Assembly: GCF_020171115.1 (NCBI RefSeq)
Contig: NC_058103.1
Location: 88,357,001 to 88,421,000 of the forward strand
Direction: 5' to 3'
Length of the DNA: 64,000 nt
From: Neogale vison
Taxonomy: Eukaryota > Chordata > Mammalia > Carnivora > Mustelidae
Shown: one piece after another, positions 24,706-35,875 of the stretch
How positions within the stretch are numbered: position 1 is the stretch's first letter
Layout of the letters: each line of letters starts with the position of its first letter
Made by a program: the position numbers and the translations under genes
Notes under the pieces: model-generated
The model's database searches: none
What the model saw: only the letters and a program-made list of their open reading frames with translations
Told to the model about the DNA's origin: nothing

Positions 24706-25480
24706 ATGAGGAAAAATGGCTGTTGCCTCTATGATGGAAGGGGTCCAATAAAAAGGAACTATGTTGGTTTCCCCACAGAATGTTGCTATATCGGGTGTTT
24801 AGCCTTGGTCTCTGCTGTTCACATCATAGGCTGACACTGAGCCATGGCAGTAAAGAGACCAATCTTGATAAGGGAGATCACATCAATGAGACTTAATTCT
24901 TGCCAACATAGCAATATTGTCAAGGGACCCATTGAATAAGTCCCATGTTGGCTGAGAAATATCCTGAATGATAGCCACAGGATTTCATCTCATCCACCTT
25001 ATCAAGAGCCTCTCTCCACAGTAAAGCACTCTTTGGAGGGCATTCAGATGGTAAAGGAATAATATGTGCCCATTGGGAGAAATCTGTCCTCACAGGTCTC
25101 CCCTCACCACCAATCTGCCTATCATTTTCTTTTAAAGGTCCAGACCAACTGGTTAAGTTTTTAGCCACGGCCCCTGCAGACATAGAAATAAACCTTAAGC
25201 TATCTTCTGGTGGTCTAAGTAAACAACCAAGTGTGCTGCTTAAAATTCTAATAGAATACTTTTCCTTCACCATGGTCTTTCAGCGCCACCCTAACTGGAA
25301 CTGTAATGTCATGGCTATGCACTTCTGGCCTGTGACCGCACGTCATCAAATCAGGCCCAAGTTTGCTTCCCTAGTCACAGTGTTGTAAGGAATTACGCAT
25401 AAGGCCATAAATATGCATCAGTATAGAGACAATGCACTAGAAGTGGGTGTTGAAAGAGCGAGCCACCTACGCATATTGAA
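24706..25480. other. Unassigned; 117-codon minus-strand frame
   Basis: The minus strand is open from 25273 down to 24920 (117 codons), with a non-repetitive composition containing the segment LKENDRQIGGEGRPVRTD. I do not recognise a protein family. It could be a decayed internal part of an old endogenous retroelement or chance; I cannot tell by eye. A chimeric L1 inserted at its right-hand edge. Confidence 0.3.
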
Positions 25481-25489
25481 CCCAGTGTT

Positions 25490-25858
25490 TTTTTTTTCCA
25501 ATTTATTTATTTTCAGAAAAACAGTATTCATTATTTTTTCACCACACCCAGTGCTCCATGCAAGCTGTGCCCTCTATAATACCCACCACCTGGTACCCCA
25601 ACCTCCCACCCCCCCGCCACTTCAAACCCCTCAGATTGTTTTTCAGAGTCCATAGTCTCTCATGGTTCATCTCCCCTTCCAATTTACCCAAAAGCACATA
25701 CCCTCCCCAATATCCATAACCCTACCCCCCTTCTCCCAACCCCCCTCCCCCCAGCAACCCACAGTTTGTTTCGTGAGATTAAGAGTCACTTATGGTTTGT
25801 CTCCCTCCCTATCCCATCTTGTTTCATGGATTCTTCTTTTATATACTATTTCTACCTG
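25490..25858 (-). mobile_element. Chimeric L1 3' end (A tract joined to B tail), copy 1
   Basis: Reading left to right on the plus strand: a T-run, the complement of the group B tail and 3' UTR (CCAATTTATTTATTTTCAGA to CCTTCCAATTTACCC), then an abrupt change at about 25690-25695 into the complement of the group A polypurine 3' UTR (AGCACATACCCTCCCC, then the C-rich tract at 25726-25752). The 5' end is truncated shortly beyond CATGAAACAAGATGGG. No clear TSD. Nearly identical to the copy at 29704-30052. Confidence 0.88.
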
Positions 25859-25962
25859 ATGAATTCCTCTTGCACATCCCCGGTTTTGTGGATGGCAAGT
25901 CAGATAACACCCAGTTCATTAGGATCAGCTCAGATCTTGTGGTCGCTTGATCTTCTATAGTG

Positions 25963-26408
25963 TGTATAATGCTTTGAATGGTGTGTGCCCCCTCCCAAAA
26001 ATATAGATCTTCTAGAACCTGTAAATGGGACCTTGTTTGAGTAGGGCATTTTTGCAGCCAGAATTAAGTTGAGGATTTTGAGGTAAGATTATCCTGGATT
26101 ACTGAGGTGTGCCCTAAATTCAATGGCAAGTGTTTTTATTTAAGACAGCAGAGAAGACACAGAGAAGGCTGTGTGAAGATGGAGGGAGAGATCAGAGTGA
26201 TGCTGTCGCAAGCCAAGTATCCTGGCAACAACAGAAGCTGGAAGAGGAAAGGAGTAATTCTCCTCTGGACACTTCTAGAGGGAACACGGCCCTGCCGACA
26301 CCTTATTTCAGACTTCTAGCCTCCAGAACGGTGAGCGAACACATTTCTGTTCTTTTAAATCACCAAGTTTGTGATAATTTGTTACTGCAAACAAACAGAA
26401 CACTAATG
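25963..26408 (+). mobile_element. MaLR LTR (MLT1-like)
   Basis: Typical MLT1 order: AATGGTGTGTGCCCCCTCCC, TGTAAATGGGACCTTGTTTG, AGATTATCCTGGATTACTGA, AGACAGCAGAGAAGACACAG, ACTTCTAGCCTCCAGAACGG, then TTTTAAATCACCAAGTTTGT and GTTACTGCAAACAAACAGAA ACACTAATG near the end. Solitary; frames at 26107-26423 are translations of the LTR. Confidence 0.85.
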
Positions 26409-26984
26409 TGGTCAGGCATTTAGTTTTTACTTGGGCCTCGTGGCAAGGCAGAAACTGTTTAAAGGGAGAATAGTTACCTGCCAAAGGCATAATGGCTAAA
26501 CTCCAAAACACAAGAGGTCTGTGCTGAATCTCCTACTGGGGCTTGCCAAAGATAAGAGGGAAAGGCTGGCCTCTGACGCAGGGGTGGGGAGCAGGGGCTC
26601 CTTCCTTAACTAGTGAAGGATCAGGGGAGTTGGGAGGTTTGCTCTTCTCAGGCTTCTCTAGATCTGCCAAAAAGAACCTCATCTTCGATCTCAGGAATCC
26701 AGTCCTTTCTGCCATCATACAAGACCAAGTAGCATAGCATGTGTATTGACACAGTAGCTTGTGTGTCCCCCTGAGCCATTTTCTCAGTGCACAGAGGTGG
26801 GTACCGTCAGAGCTGAGGGTCAGTCCCAGGTCTCCGAAGCCTCAGCACATGCACTTCTTATTTTGTGATGTTGCAGGCCCCTGGAAGTCAATGTAATAGG
26901 GGAAGGTGGATGGAACTAGGACATACGTTTAGCCACAGATGATCCTCAATCATATTTGCCCTGTGGCTAGATAGGAGATTCTTT
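26409..26984. other. Unassigned sequence
   Basis: Nothing recognised between the MaLR LTR and the young L1. Short overlapping frames on both strands near 26540-26740 show no domain. Confidence 0.45.
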
Positions 26985-27003
26985 AAAAGCTATGCTGAGT
27001 TGA

Positions 27004-27835
27004 TGAAAAAGTGCTCCATATCACTCGGCATCAGGGAAATACAAATCAAAACCACAATGAGATATCACCTCACACCAGTCAGAATGGCTAAAACTAACAA
27101 GTCAGGAAATGACAGATGCTGGCGAGGATGCGGAGAAAGGGGAACCCTCCTACACTGTTGGTGGGAATGCAAGCTGGTGCAACCACTCTGGAAAACAGCA
27201 TGGAGGTTCCTCAAAATGTTGAAAATAGAACTGCCCTATGACCCAGCAATTGCACTACTGGGTATTTACCCTAAAGATACAAACGTAGTGATCCGAAGGG
27301 GCACGTGCACCCGAATGTTTATAGCAGCAATGTCCACAATAGCCAAACTATGGAAAGAACCTAGATGTCCATCAACAGATGAATGGATAAAGAAGATGTG
27401 GTATATATACACAATGGAATACTATGCAGCCATCAAAAGAAATGAAATCTTGCCATTTGCGACAACGTGGATGGAACTAGAGCGTATCATGCTTAGCGAA
27501 ATAAGTCAAGCAGAGAAAGACAGCTATCATATGATCCCCCTGATATGAGGAAGTGGTGATGCAACATGGGGGCTTAAGTGGGTAGGAGAAGAATAAATGA
27601 AGCAAGATGGGATTGGGAGGGAGACAAACCGTAAGTGACTCTTAATCTCACAAAACAAACTGAGGGTTGCTGGGGGGAGGGGGGTTGGGAGAAGGGGGGT
27701 GGGGTTATGGACATTGGGGAGGGTATGTGTTTTGGTGAGTGCTGTGAAGTGTGTAAACCTGGCGATTCACAGACCTGTACCCCTGGGTATAAAAATAAAA
27801 ATATATGTTTATAAAAAATAAAACATTTAAAAAAA
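27004..27835 (+). mobile_element. Group A L1, young 5'-truncated copy
   Basis: Contains the C-terminal end of ORF2, the complete group A 3' UTR with polypurine tract at 27672-27704, and an A-rich tail. A perfect 19-base TSD, AAAAGCTATGCTGAGTTGA, lies at 26985-27003 and 27836-27854. The perfect duplication and open ORF2 end indicate recent insertion. Confidence 0.97.
27007..27548 (+). pseudogene. L1 ORF2 C-terminal fragment (uninterrupted)
   Basis: About 180 codons of the ORF2p C-terminus remain in one frame up to the natural stop. They include the cysteine motif, with CWRGCGERGTLLHCWWEC giving the C-x3-C-x7-H-x4-C spacing, and the conserved segments LGIYPKDTN and MEYYAAIKRNE. ORF2p carries endonuclease and reverse transcriptase; neither domain is present here, so this is an inert remnant. 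The frame opens inside the 5' TSD by chance. Confidence 0.93.
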
Positions 27836-27854
27836 AAAAGCTATGCTGAGTTGA

Positions 27855-28999
27855 ATATATTTGCCCTGCAGTTACAGAGGTAAAAGATTCACTGAACACT
27901 TCCAAAGAGGCTATTGACTTTCGACCTGAGTCCTGAGTTGGATATTGACGGCTGATAATTGGTCCTTTTCTCTGTTTATGCTCTCTGGGTCTCATAAACA
28001 GCTAGCCTACAGCACAGTCCATGTGATCTGAATCTCCTGACAAAACAATGGGTGCCACAGGCACAGGATCTCTGCCTTTCACCTGCATGCCACCCCCTAC
28101 CTCAGCCATTGATAATCTGAGTGACTGTTATCCTACCACATACTTTGTTAGCCGGTCTACCTTGGCAAGGAGATTATCTGTGCTCTCATCAAATACATGA
28201 GTAACCTAATCACAGAATCCCATTTTGGGGATCTGTTTTCAGGAACAAATCCTGGTTTCATTTACTGCATCAGCCAGCTTCCCAGCAGCAAATGGATGAT
28301 ATACTCAAAAGGGAATTTGATGAAGGGACATTGACAAGGGTGTGGGCAAGTTGTGGCTGACAAGAAATGGTATAGCAGCTGGCTAGTAAGAGTAGAATGC
28401 TGTTACCACCCTTGGCTTGAAGATGCGTGGGGGAGCCATTTGCTGGAACTTGGAGCTGAAGATGTAAAGAAGGCCATTCAGCAGAATATGTGGCTTTTGG
28501 GGGAGGAATCCAGCCACTGCTAAATTGTGGCAGGAAAGGAGACAGAGAATGAAGAGCCCTGACATTCCTCCCCTCATACTTTCCAATCTCCTGCTGATGC
28601 CTCATTGATTGGGTTTGCCCAATCAGAAGCCAGCTGATGGAGTCCAAGAACTGCAAAGACTCACAAGACAAAAGTGGGATGTAGGCTAGAGAGTGGATCT
28701 AGAGGGAAAAACAGAACTTTCAGCAGCATGTTTATTGGCTGGCTATGGAAGCCAAAAAAATATACAGAGAATGAGAGCCAATACATCAATCAACTGGTCT
28801 GATGCTGTCCCTGATGGGCATGTATATAAAATATAGTGGAACCAGAGCTTCTAGCTCTCCAGCTCCTGATCTTTCCTTCCAGGGCCACCAAAACAGGAGG
28901 AAGCAAATAGCACACTACTTCCCAAGGCTGAGTATGTGTCTATGTGTGCACCTTTCCCCTATTAAACCAACTAACAGGAGCTGGAAGGGGCATGTGCGT
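27855..28999. other. Unassigned sequence
   Basis: No gene recognised. The stretch 28260-28680 has an LTR-like feel (overlapping minus-strand frames of 67 and 133 codons, ending near CCAATCAGAAGCCAGCTGAT), but I could not identify its ends or family. Confidence 0.35.
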
Positions 29000-29215
29000 A
29001 GGGATCAGACATACTTGGGACTGACTCACGGCTCTGACATTTACAACTTAAATGACAATGGGCAAAGTTACTTCATTACTTTAAACATCAGTTGCTCCAT
29101 CCGAATAGTCTGGAATAATAACCTCCCTAACAAAAATGTTGCAAAGAGTAAGTGAAATAATGGAAAGTTCTTAATAGGGTTTTCACACATGGTAAATGCT
29201 CTTTAAATGTTTCTT
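29000..29215 (+). repeat. MIR SINE relic
   Basis: Plus-orientation MIR order: GACTCACGGCTCTGACATTT, GACAATGGGCAAAGTTACTT, CATCAGTTGCTCCATCCGAA, TGGAATAATAACCTCCCTAA, then ACATGGTAAATGCTCTTTAA. Confidence 0.65.
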
Positions 29216-29703
29216 TTCCATATTGACCTTTCTCTTGTGCTGCTGCAGCCACTGTGTAAAACATATTTGAAACTCATTTTATGAAAGAACACATTCTGAA
29301 TTCCAGTCAACTTATAAAATAGAAACCTTTTAAATACAATTTTGTTTTAAGTTAAGAGGGGTCTGTATTTAGCAAAACTATCAAGGGCTGGTTGATGGTC
29401 GTATTTTTAGGAATGATAGGATCCATCTAACTGGGACAAAGGAAGTTCACTTTGCAAGAAACAGATAAGTCTATATAAAAGGCTACATAACAAAAAGAAG
29501 TAACCTGAAATCTGTGTAGAGATGATGAGAAATGCTCTGGAAGAATATCCATCCCCCAAACTGTTCAATAGAGGTTAACTCCAGAGACCAGAACTGGACT
29601 GGAGAGTTGTGAGCAATGAAAACAGAATCCACTTATTTCTCTGTATATTTAAATTTGGCTTAAATATTTTACAATGAACTTGCATTTGTTGTGCCTAACT
29701 TTT

Positions 29704-30052
29704 TTTTTTTACTTTTTTTTTCCAATTTATTTATTTTCAGAAAAACAGTATTCATTATTTTTTCACCACACCCAGTGCTCCATGCAAGCTGTGCCCTCTA
29801 TAATACCCACCACCTGGTACCCCAACCTCCCATCCCCCCGCCACTTCAAACCCCTCAGATTGTTTTTCAGAGTCCATAGTCTCTCATGGTTCATCTCCCC
29901 TTCCAATTTACCCAAAAGCACATACCCTCCCCAATGTCCATAACCCTACCCCCCTTCTCCCAACCCCCCTCCCCCCAGCAACCCACAGTTTGTTTCGTGA
30001 GATTAAGAGTCACTTATGGTTTGTCTCCCTCCCTATCCCATCTTGTTTCATG
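29704..30052 (-). mobile_element. Chimeric L1 3' end (A tract joined to B tail), copy 2
   Basis: Same structure as 25490-25858: group B tail complement, switch at about 29905-29912 after TTTACCCAAA, then group A polypurine complement (29948-29977), ending at TGTTTCATG. A 16-base TSD, GTTGTGCCTAACTTTT, lies at 29688-29703 and 30053-30068, so this copy arrived as a chimera by its own retrotransposition. Confidence 0.93.
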
Positions 30053-30289
30053 GTTGTGCCTAACTTTTAAAAACACTTAAAATTCTTGCATGGTTCCAAT
30101 GCAAGACAAGTTGTCAATATTATGGACAAAACAGGGAGTCTACTATAAAGAACAGTAACAAACCGCACATAAAGAAATGATGATATGTAATCAATAAGAC
30201 AGTAGAAGGCTCATTTATTTACCAAAAAGGAAAAGGATTTTAATGATTTATCTTATGGTATATAAGCTAACACTATTAGAGATTTCATT

Positions 30290-30392
30290 ACACTATAAGC
30301 TCCAGGAGGATATTTCTGTTTATTCTTATTTATCCCTAACATCTAGTCTAATTTATGTTATATGCTCAGTAAGCAACTATTGTATGAACGAA
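30290..30392 (+). repeat. L2 LINE 3' end
   Basis: CACTATAAGCTCCAGGAGGA, TATCCCTAACATCTAGTCTA and TATGCTCAGTAAGCAACTAT follow the L2 terminal order. Confidence 0.5.
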
Positions 30393-30404
30393 TATTTTTT
30401 TTAA

Positions 30405-30545
30405 TTGAGGGACAGAGTGTTGTGTTGAACAGAACGCAGCAAGTCTGTTCTTATGAGTACTTCACACATCTCTGAGCCTCAGTTCCCTCATCAATAAAAT
30501 GGGGGAGTTGATATCGTGAGTAATTTCAAGACTAATTTTAATAAA
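30405..30545 (+). repeat. MIR SINE relic
   Basis: Plus-orientation MIR centre: CTCTGAGCCTCAGTTCCCTC followed by ATCAATAAAATGGGGGAGTT. Confidence 0.6.
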
Positions 30546-30712
30546 CCCATAAGTATCTAAAGTTTTAAGAACTGACATTGAGTCTCCAATTATTTATTAT
30601 ACCAAGTAAAGATTTTTACAAAATCATCATTGTCACTATTATTTCACAAACAAATGTAAGAGAGACATAGTTCAGAACAAAAAATAGTTTTTTCCTTAGA
30701 AAGGGCTGTTGG

Positions 30713-30826
30713 GGGGCACCTGGGTGGCTCAGTGGGTTAAGCCTCTGCTTTTGGCTCAGGTCATGATTTCAGGGTTCTGGGATCGAGCCCCACATCGGAC
30801 TCTCTGCTCAGCAGGGAGCCTGCTTC

Positions 30827-30861
<35 letters not shown>

Positions 30862-30912
30862 GCTTGTGATCTCTCTCTCCCTCTCAAACAAATAAATAAA
30901 ACCTTAAAAAGG
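30713..30912 (+). mobile_element. Can-SINE
   Basis: Head GGGCACCTGGGTGGCTCAGT, body with CGAGCCCCACATCGGACTCT, a long (TC)n stretch at about 30830-30857, and AAACAAATAAATAAAACC tail. TSD GGGCTGTTGG at 30703-30712 and about 30917-30926. Confidence 0.95.
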
Positions 30913-30946
30913 GGGGGGGCTGTTGGCAGCCTTACACTAGTGCATG

Positions 30947-30970
30947 CACACACACACACACACACACACA
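30947..30970. repeat. (CA)n microsatellite
   Basis: An uninterrupted run of about 12 CA units, 20 bases downstream of the SINE duplication. Confidence 0.95.
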
Positions 30971-32157
30971 ACTGTATAGTAAATTTGACAAAGATTTATG
31001 GAAGACTTTGAATCAAAGGATTAAATGAACTCTGAGGTCTTTTCATCTCTAAGATTTCATAAACACATTTTTATTTTCCTAAACTTATTTAATGTTTTTA
31101 TTTTCCTGTGGGAAAGTATGTCCTTAATTGTTTAAAAAAAAAAAAGTCCAACAACACTGAATGTACAAAGTGGAAAATGAAGCCCACCCCTAGGTCCCCC
31201 CATGCCCACTCCCACAAATAAAGTATGGCTTATCCTCTAGGCTATTTTCTGTGATGATATAAACATACATGTACTGGCATAGCTTTTTTTGAAGGAATAA
31301 AACTTATGCTAAACTATTAGCTTGCAAAGTGGAGAGGAACATATGTAGCAATGATCAACTGAACTGAATATAAATAACATTTAGGGAAAATATTTGTTGG
31401 GCTCAGTTGAGGAGAGTGGCTCTTTGCCATACATTCCTCATAGCTGGGCAGGAGGCTTAAGTTTGGAAGCTTTTCTAATCTTAGCAGGCAACTCATTACT
31501 GTGTGCTGCACGTAAGATCTCCAGATCTTTTCTCAGGATAAAGATCTGCCAAAGAAGATTAAAGAGCTGATCCATGTCCCAAGGCAGGAGAGCAGGTGGA
31601 TAGTTGGAACAGAACTGAAAGGGGCCAGCAAAGTCATTGCCCCAGACTAGGTGGAAATCAAGGGACAAGAAACCAGGGTCTTGAAGTGGGGTGATGGCCT
31701 CATCAGAGTCAGGAATCTATGGCTGTGTTTGGGGACACACACTTAGTAAATGGAGGCAACTCAGGAAGTTCACATCATCTACTAATTCTCTAAAAAGCAC
31801 GCGTCATGACTAGGAAGCACCTGGAAATAAGGCCCAAGAGGCCTGTGGGAGGCTGGACCAGCAGCTCGCAAACTCCAGGTGATGTTTCAGAATCTCGAAG
31901 AGGCAAATGCCAGTTTCCAAGCCACTGAGTTGACACTGCCAATTTGGTCCCCAACACTGGCCATTTTTGCATAGACAAATAAAGGCAAAGAAAAGTGGAA
32001 GCCATTGGCTTGAATTGGGGCATGAATGATCCCTGTTAGCTCTTGCCACTGATCGGATTAAGCAAATGATTATATAATTTGACTGGGTTGGGACAACCTC
32101 AATGTATATCATCTACTTAACTTTGCCCTTTAAATACCAAGGACATTGTCCATGCTT
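30971..32157. other. Unassigned sequence
   Basis: Nothing recognised. Minus-strand frames of 64-100 codons between 31317 and 32112 overlap each other and show no domain. Confidence 0.4.
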
Positions 32158-32174
32158 AATAAATGAGAAAGAAG

Positions 32175-32381
32175 GGACGCTTGAGGGGCGCAGTCGGTTA
32201 AGCATCTGACTCTTAATTTCAGCTCAGTTCATGATCTCAGGGTGGTAAGATCGAGTCCTGTGCTGGACCGCATTCCACAGAATCTGCTTGAGATTCTCTC
32301 TCGCTCTGCCCCCATCCCCACCCCCGCCCCCCACTCCCACAGGCACACACACTCTCTCTCCACCAATAAAATAAAATAAAA
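32175..32381 (+). mobile_element. Can-SINE, older subtype
   Basis: Head GGGGCGCAGTCGGTTAAGCA lacks part of the CTGGGTGGCTC motif. The body has CTGACTCTTAATTTCAGCTC and a C-rich spacer CCCCACCCCCGCCCCCCACT instead of the plain TC stretch, then AAATAAAATAAAAA. Perfect 17-base TSD AATAAATGAGAAAGAAG at 32158-32174 and 32382-32398. Confidence 0.93.
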
Positions 32382-32398
32382 AATAAATGAGAAAGAAG

Positions 32399-34554
32399 AA
32401 TGCAAGCAGTCACTCGGAATGAGTTTGGGCAAATATATTTTCTCAGCAAGTGATTTCCTTCTGTACATAAGGAATGGAACCTTACCACCGTCTGGCAGCC
32501 ATCTTTAAGAGTGACACAGAACTTTAAGCCATTGAGTCAGGACACAGCCTCAACATCCTCCTAAGTCCCTCCTAACACTCTTCAGACAGCCTCTGTTAGT
32601 CAGAGCCAGCACCATATATTAAACTTCTCTGCCACATTTGGGCTCAGTAATCTCTGATATCCCTGCTAGATCTAGCCTACTAATATTCTCTAAGAATAAC
32701 CTGTCAAAAAGAGGCAAAAGAATATCCTCAAAATAAAAAATGTTCATCTCTGTGTTCAATCACAGCTCATAATGAACAGAGAAGCTCAGCCAAGGTATTG
32801 ATACAAAAATCCAACTTTTCACCCTCCAGTCTGTGGTTCTCCATCCTGAGTGCATTTAAGAGTCCCTGGAGATCTTTTCAGATACATGCATCCTTGGGAC
32901 TTCCCGGGCCTGGGATGAGGCCCAGACTCTGGCGGCTTTGAACAGCCTCACAGGTGATTTCACTGTGCAGCCAGAGGTGAGACCTGCTCACTGAAGTAAA
33001 AGAATTCTGGCAGATTTGCTTTGCTCCTGCATCATCCAGCCTTTGAGTCTACCCGTGAAACGTCCAGCTGAGAGGTTTTCCAGACATTTTCACAGCTGAG
33101 GCTTGCTCACAGCCTTGCCCTGACCATGGAGGCAAGCCAACAATTCCCAGCTTGCTTCTGGCTTCTAGCTGCCCCCGGCTGCCTTCCTGGCTTCTGTCTG
33201 TCTCTGAGTGCTTATTGTCAATCCAAAAAATTGGGGAAGCTGAAGTAAAATCCTTCTGTTTGTTTATGTGGCAACTAGCTCAGAGTCCATGCTGACAAAA
33301 TGTCCTTGGCCTTTCAGAAAGCCACTTGGAGATGGCTCTGTCTGTTTGAAACGGGCTGGAAACCAGTGACTTCCCCAGGAGCCAGTCTGCTGAATCAGCC
33401 TGTGTGAGCAGAAGGAGACCAGGACAATTCAAATACAAGGGTGGTTTTTATATTTTTGTGTCATTTAGTTTCAGAGGAATGCAGAACTTTTATGGTAGGA
33501 ATTTGGATTTGACTGTAGAGAAATAGGTCAAATGGAGATTGATTTGTAAGACTGATAGTTTCCATTTTAGGGAATTCTTGAAATACAGTGGTGAGGCCTT
33601 GGAGTGTGGAAAGGAATCCAGGAACGTTGATGACATTCATTTTAATGAAAAGGTCTCATTATGAGGAGACTAACGTTTTAACCACCTTTAAGAGCCTAAG
33701 AGGAGAGTTTTGGGCTAGATCCTTGAGCCTTCAGAAAGGTATCCAGAGATGAGGAAAAAGAAATATGGTCTCATTTTTACATGTGAAAAGAAGAGAAAAA
33801 TAAAATAATCTTTCTAAAAGAACACAAGTTCAAACTTAGAAGCCTCACCTACTCTATGAGGGAAAGAAGTAATGTGGCCAACAATTGAGAAAGTTCAATA
33901 CAAATAGTGGTAACACTGTGAGAGGAGACAGTGTCACCATGGAAACTGATGAAAAGTGTAAACTTATTTTTTACCATGGTCTCTGCCCACATGTGGAATG
34001 CTTGTCATGTTCAGGGAGCTGTAGAAACACAAACCCCCTGCCCTCAAGAAATCTGCCATCTGGATAAAAAGACAAAGGAAAAGTACAGTGTTAAATAACA
34101 AAAGGATTTGTAAATACCAGTAGCAGTTTAAAATACAGAAGACATTTCACAACACAGATGAAAAGTAACCTCAGAGAGTAAAGATGACAGGACTCTGGAA
34201 ATGGAAGAGGGTTCTTCTGGCCAGAGGACCCAGGGACAAAATTCACAGTAGGAGGGACCAGGGAGCCAGATCCTGGAGAAGGGGTAAGATTCAGGAGGTA
34301 GGGAGAGTACAGGGAAGGGAAGAGGAGGTGGGAAGTCTGGAGCGTCTTCCCATCTTTCACCTACACAGCTTTAGGAAGCATGAAGAACATGTAGCAGATC
34401 TCTGCTTGGGTATTTTCCTACCCAGAGGAGCATCAGTGATGCTCTGGTCTTAATTGGGTTACATCTAATCAGAGCATCAGCTTAGAACAAATTCTTTAGG
34501 GAAATGTCCAGAGTGAAGCAAATTTAGAAAGAAAGGGGGAAGTGGAGAAAATGC
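32399..34554. other. Unassigned sequence
   Basis: About 2.1 kb in which I recognise no gene or repeat. Frames near 33885-34453 (60-89 codons, both strands) look like chance. Confidence 0.4.
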
Positions 34555-34765
34555 ACATTTATAGAGCACCTCCATGAGCATGCCCTATGCTAAGCCCTTT
34601 AAATGTATAATCATTTTGTCTTCAAAATAAAAATACCCAAATCAACAACTCTGTGTGGGTGATGTTATTGTTCCCAACTTATAGAAGTAGCAACAGGGAT
34701 CTAGAGAAGTTAAGCAATTAGCCAAAGGCTGCAGAGCAAGTAGGTAGAAATTCTAGGAAGTGATG
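34555..34765 (-). repeat. MIR SINE relic
   Basis: Reverse-MIR order: CCCTATGCTAAGCCCTTTAA, TGTATAATCATTTTGTCTTC, GTGATGTTATTGTTCCCAAC, GAGAAGTTAAGCAATTAGCC. Confidence 0.7.
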
Positions 34766-34924
34766 GAGGCGATTGGGCATAACTGAAGGTAAACATGAAG
34801 AAAGACCTGAACATTCCTTAGAGATTTGCATTAGCACCTCCAGTGTCCTCCAACTTTTCCCTGTGGGTGCCTTTCCTTCCCCCATCCCACGATTTTACTC
34901 ACCCTGCAGATTTTCACTTGAAAG

Positions 34925-35055
34925 TATCCTTAGAAAAGTAACTAACCCCCTCTTTTGGCTTATGAGGAAACAAAGGCTCAGAGAGATGAGCCTCTGTGTG
35001 TGCCAGGGCCCTGTAGCCAGCAAGCAGCTGAGCCCAGAAACAGCCTACCATGTTC
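34925..35055 (-). repeat. Partial MIR SINE relic
   Basis: GAGGAAACAAAGGCTCAGAG and CCCTGTAGCCAGCAAGCAGC match the reverse-MIR centre. The rest is not recognisable. Confidence 0.5.
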
Positions 35056-35837
35056 CCCGTGCCTGATGAGGGGCTGGGTAAGTCAAATCAAAGATGTGTG
35101 TTGTCTCCAGCCAGCTGTGAGAGAAGCTCAGTTTCCTGTATGTTGTCTGACCCACAGAAGTATCACCAATTCCAAATCCTAATCAATTTCTACTCGCTTT
35201 GGATTTTGAGGGCCTTGTATGGATGGTGGAACATACCGTTTCCCCTATGGCTCCTCTTCTTTACTCTGAGCCAGAGGGAGAGGGAGTCATTGAAAAACAG
35301 AGTGGACCACAGAGACTTATGGCTCTCTTCCCTCAGATGGGCCTTAGACCACTGGGAGAAGATTCAAAGTAGAGGCATCTCTAACAGTGGTGGGCATTTG
35401 TCTAGAGATTGCAAATAAATGTTGACAAGACACAAAACTCATGGTAGGCATAGCCTCTGTTTTAGAGGCATAGCCGCAAAGGAAGATTGACCATGGCTAA
35501 ATGGAGGCTGTGTTCTTGGGTTTCCAACACCTAAATGTGGACTTAAAGGAATGGACCATAAGCCTAATGGAGGGTAGGGGCAGATATCCTGACTTTATGT
35601 CTCACTGGTGTCTCTGGTCGTCAAAGGGGGAGTAGACAAATCAGCCTTCACTGATAGAGAGGGACCCTGTTTCTATTGCTTTTGATGGCTCTTGAGGCCA
35701 GTTAGACTACAAATAGCACATGGGCTAGTTTTTTTCAGCCCCAAGTCCAGTCACCATCAAATCTTATTCCCAGAGTCTTAGCCAGCAATGCTGCCAGAGT
35801 TGGCAGAAGCTACTATAAATGACCACCAGTTCCCTTC

Positions 35838-35875
<38 letters not shown>

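Noticed and set aside
27000..27548. 182-codon open frame as a possible gene
   Set aside because: The sequence is the L1 ORF2 C-terminus, with the L1 cysteine motif and a TSD around the element.
28260..28680. Possible LTR
   Set aside because: Composition and overlapping frames suggested an LTR, but no terminal TG...CA pair, duplication or consensus could be fixed by eye.
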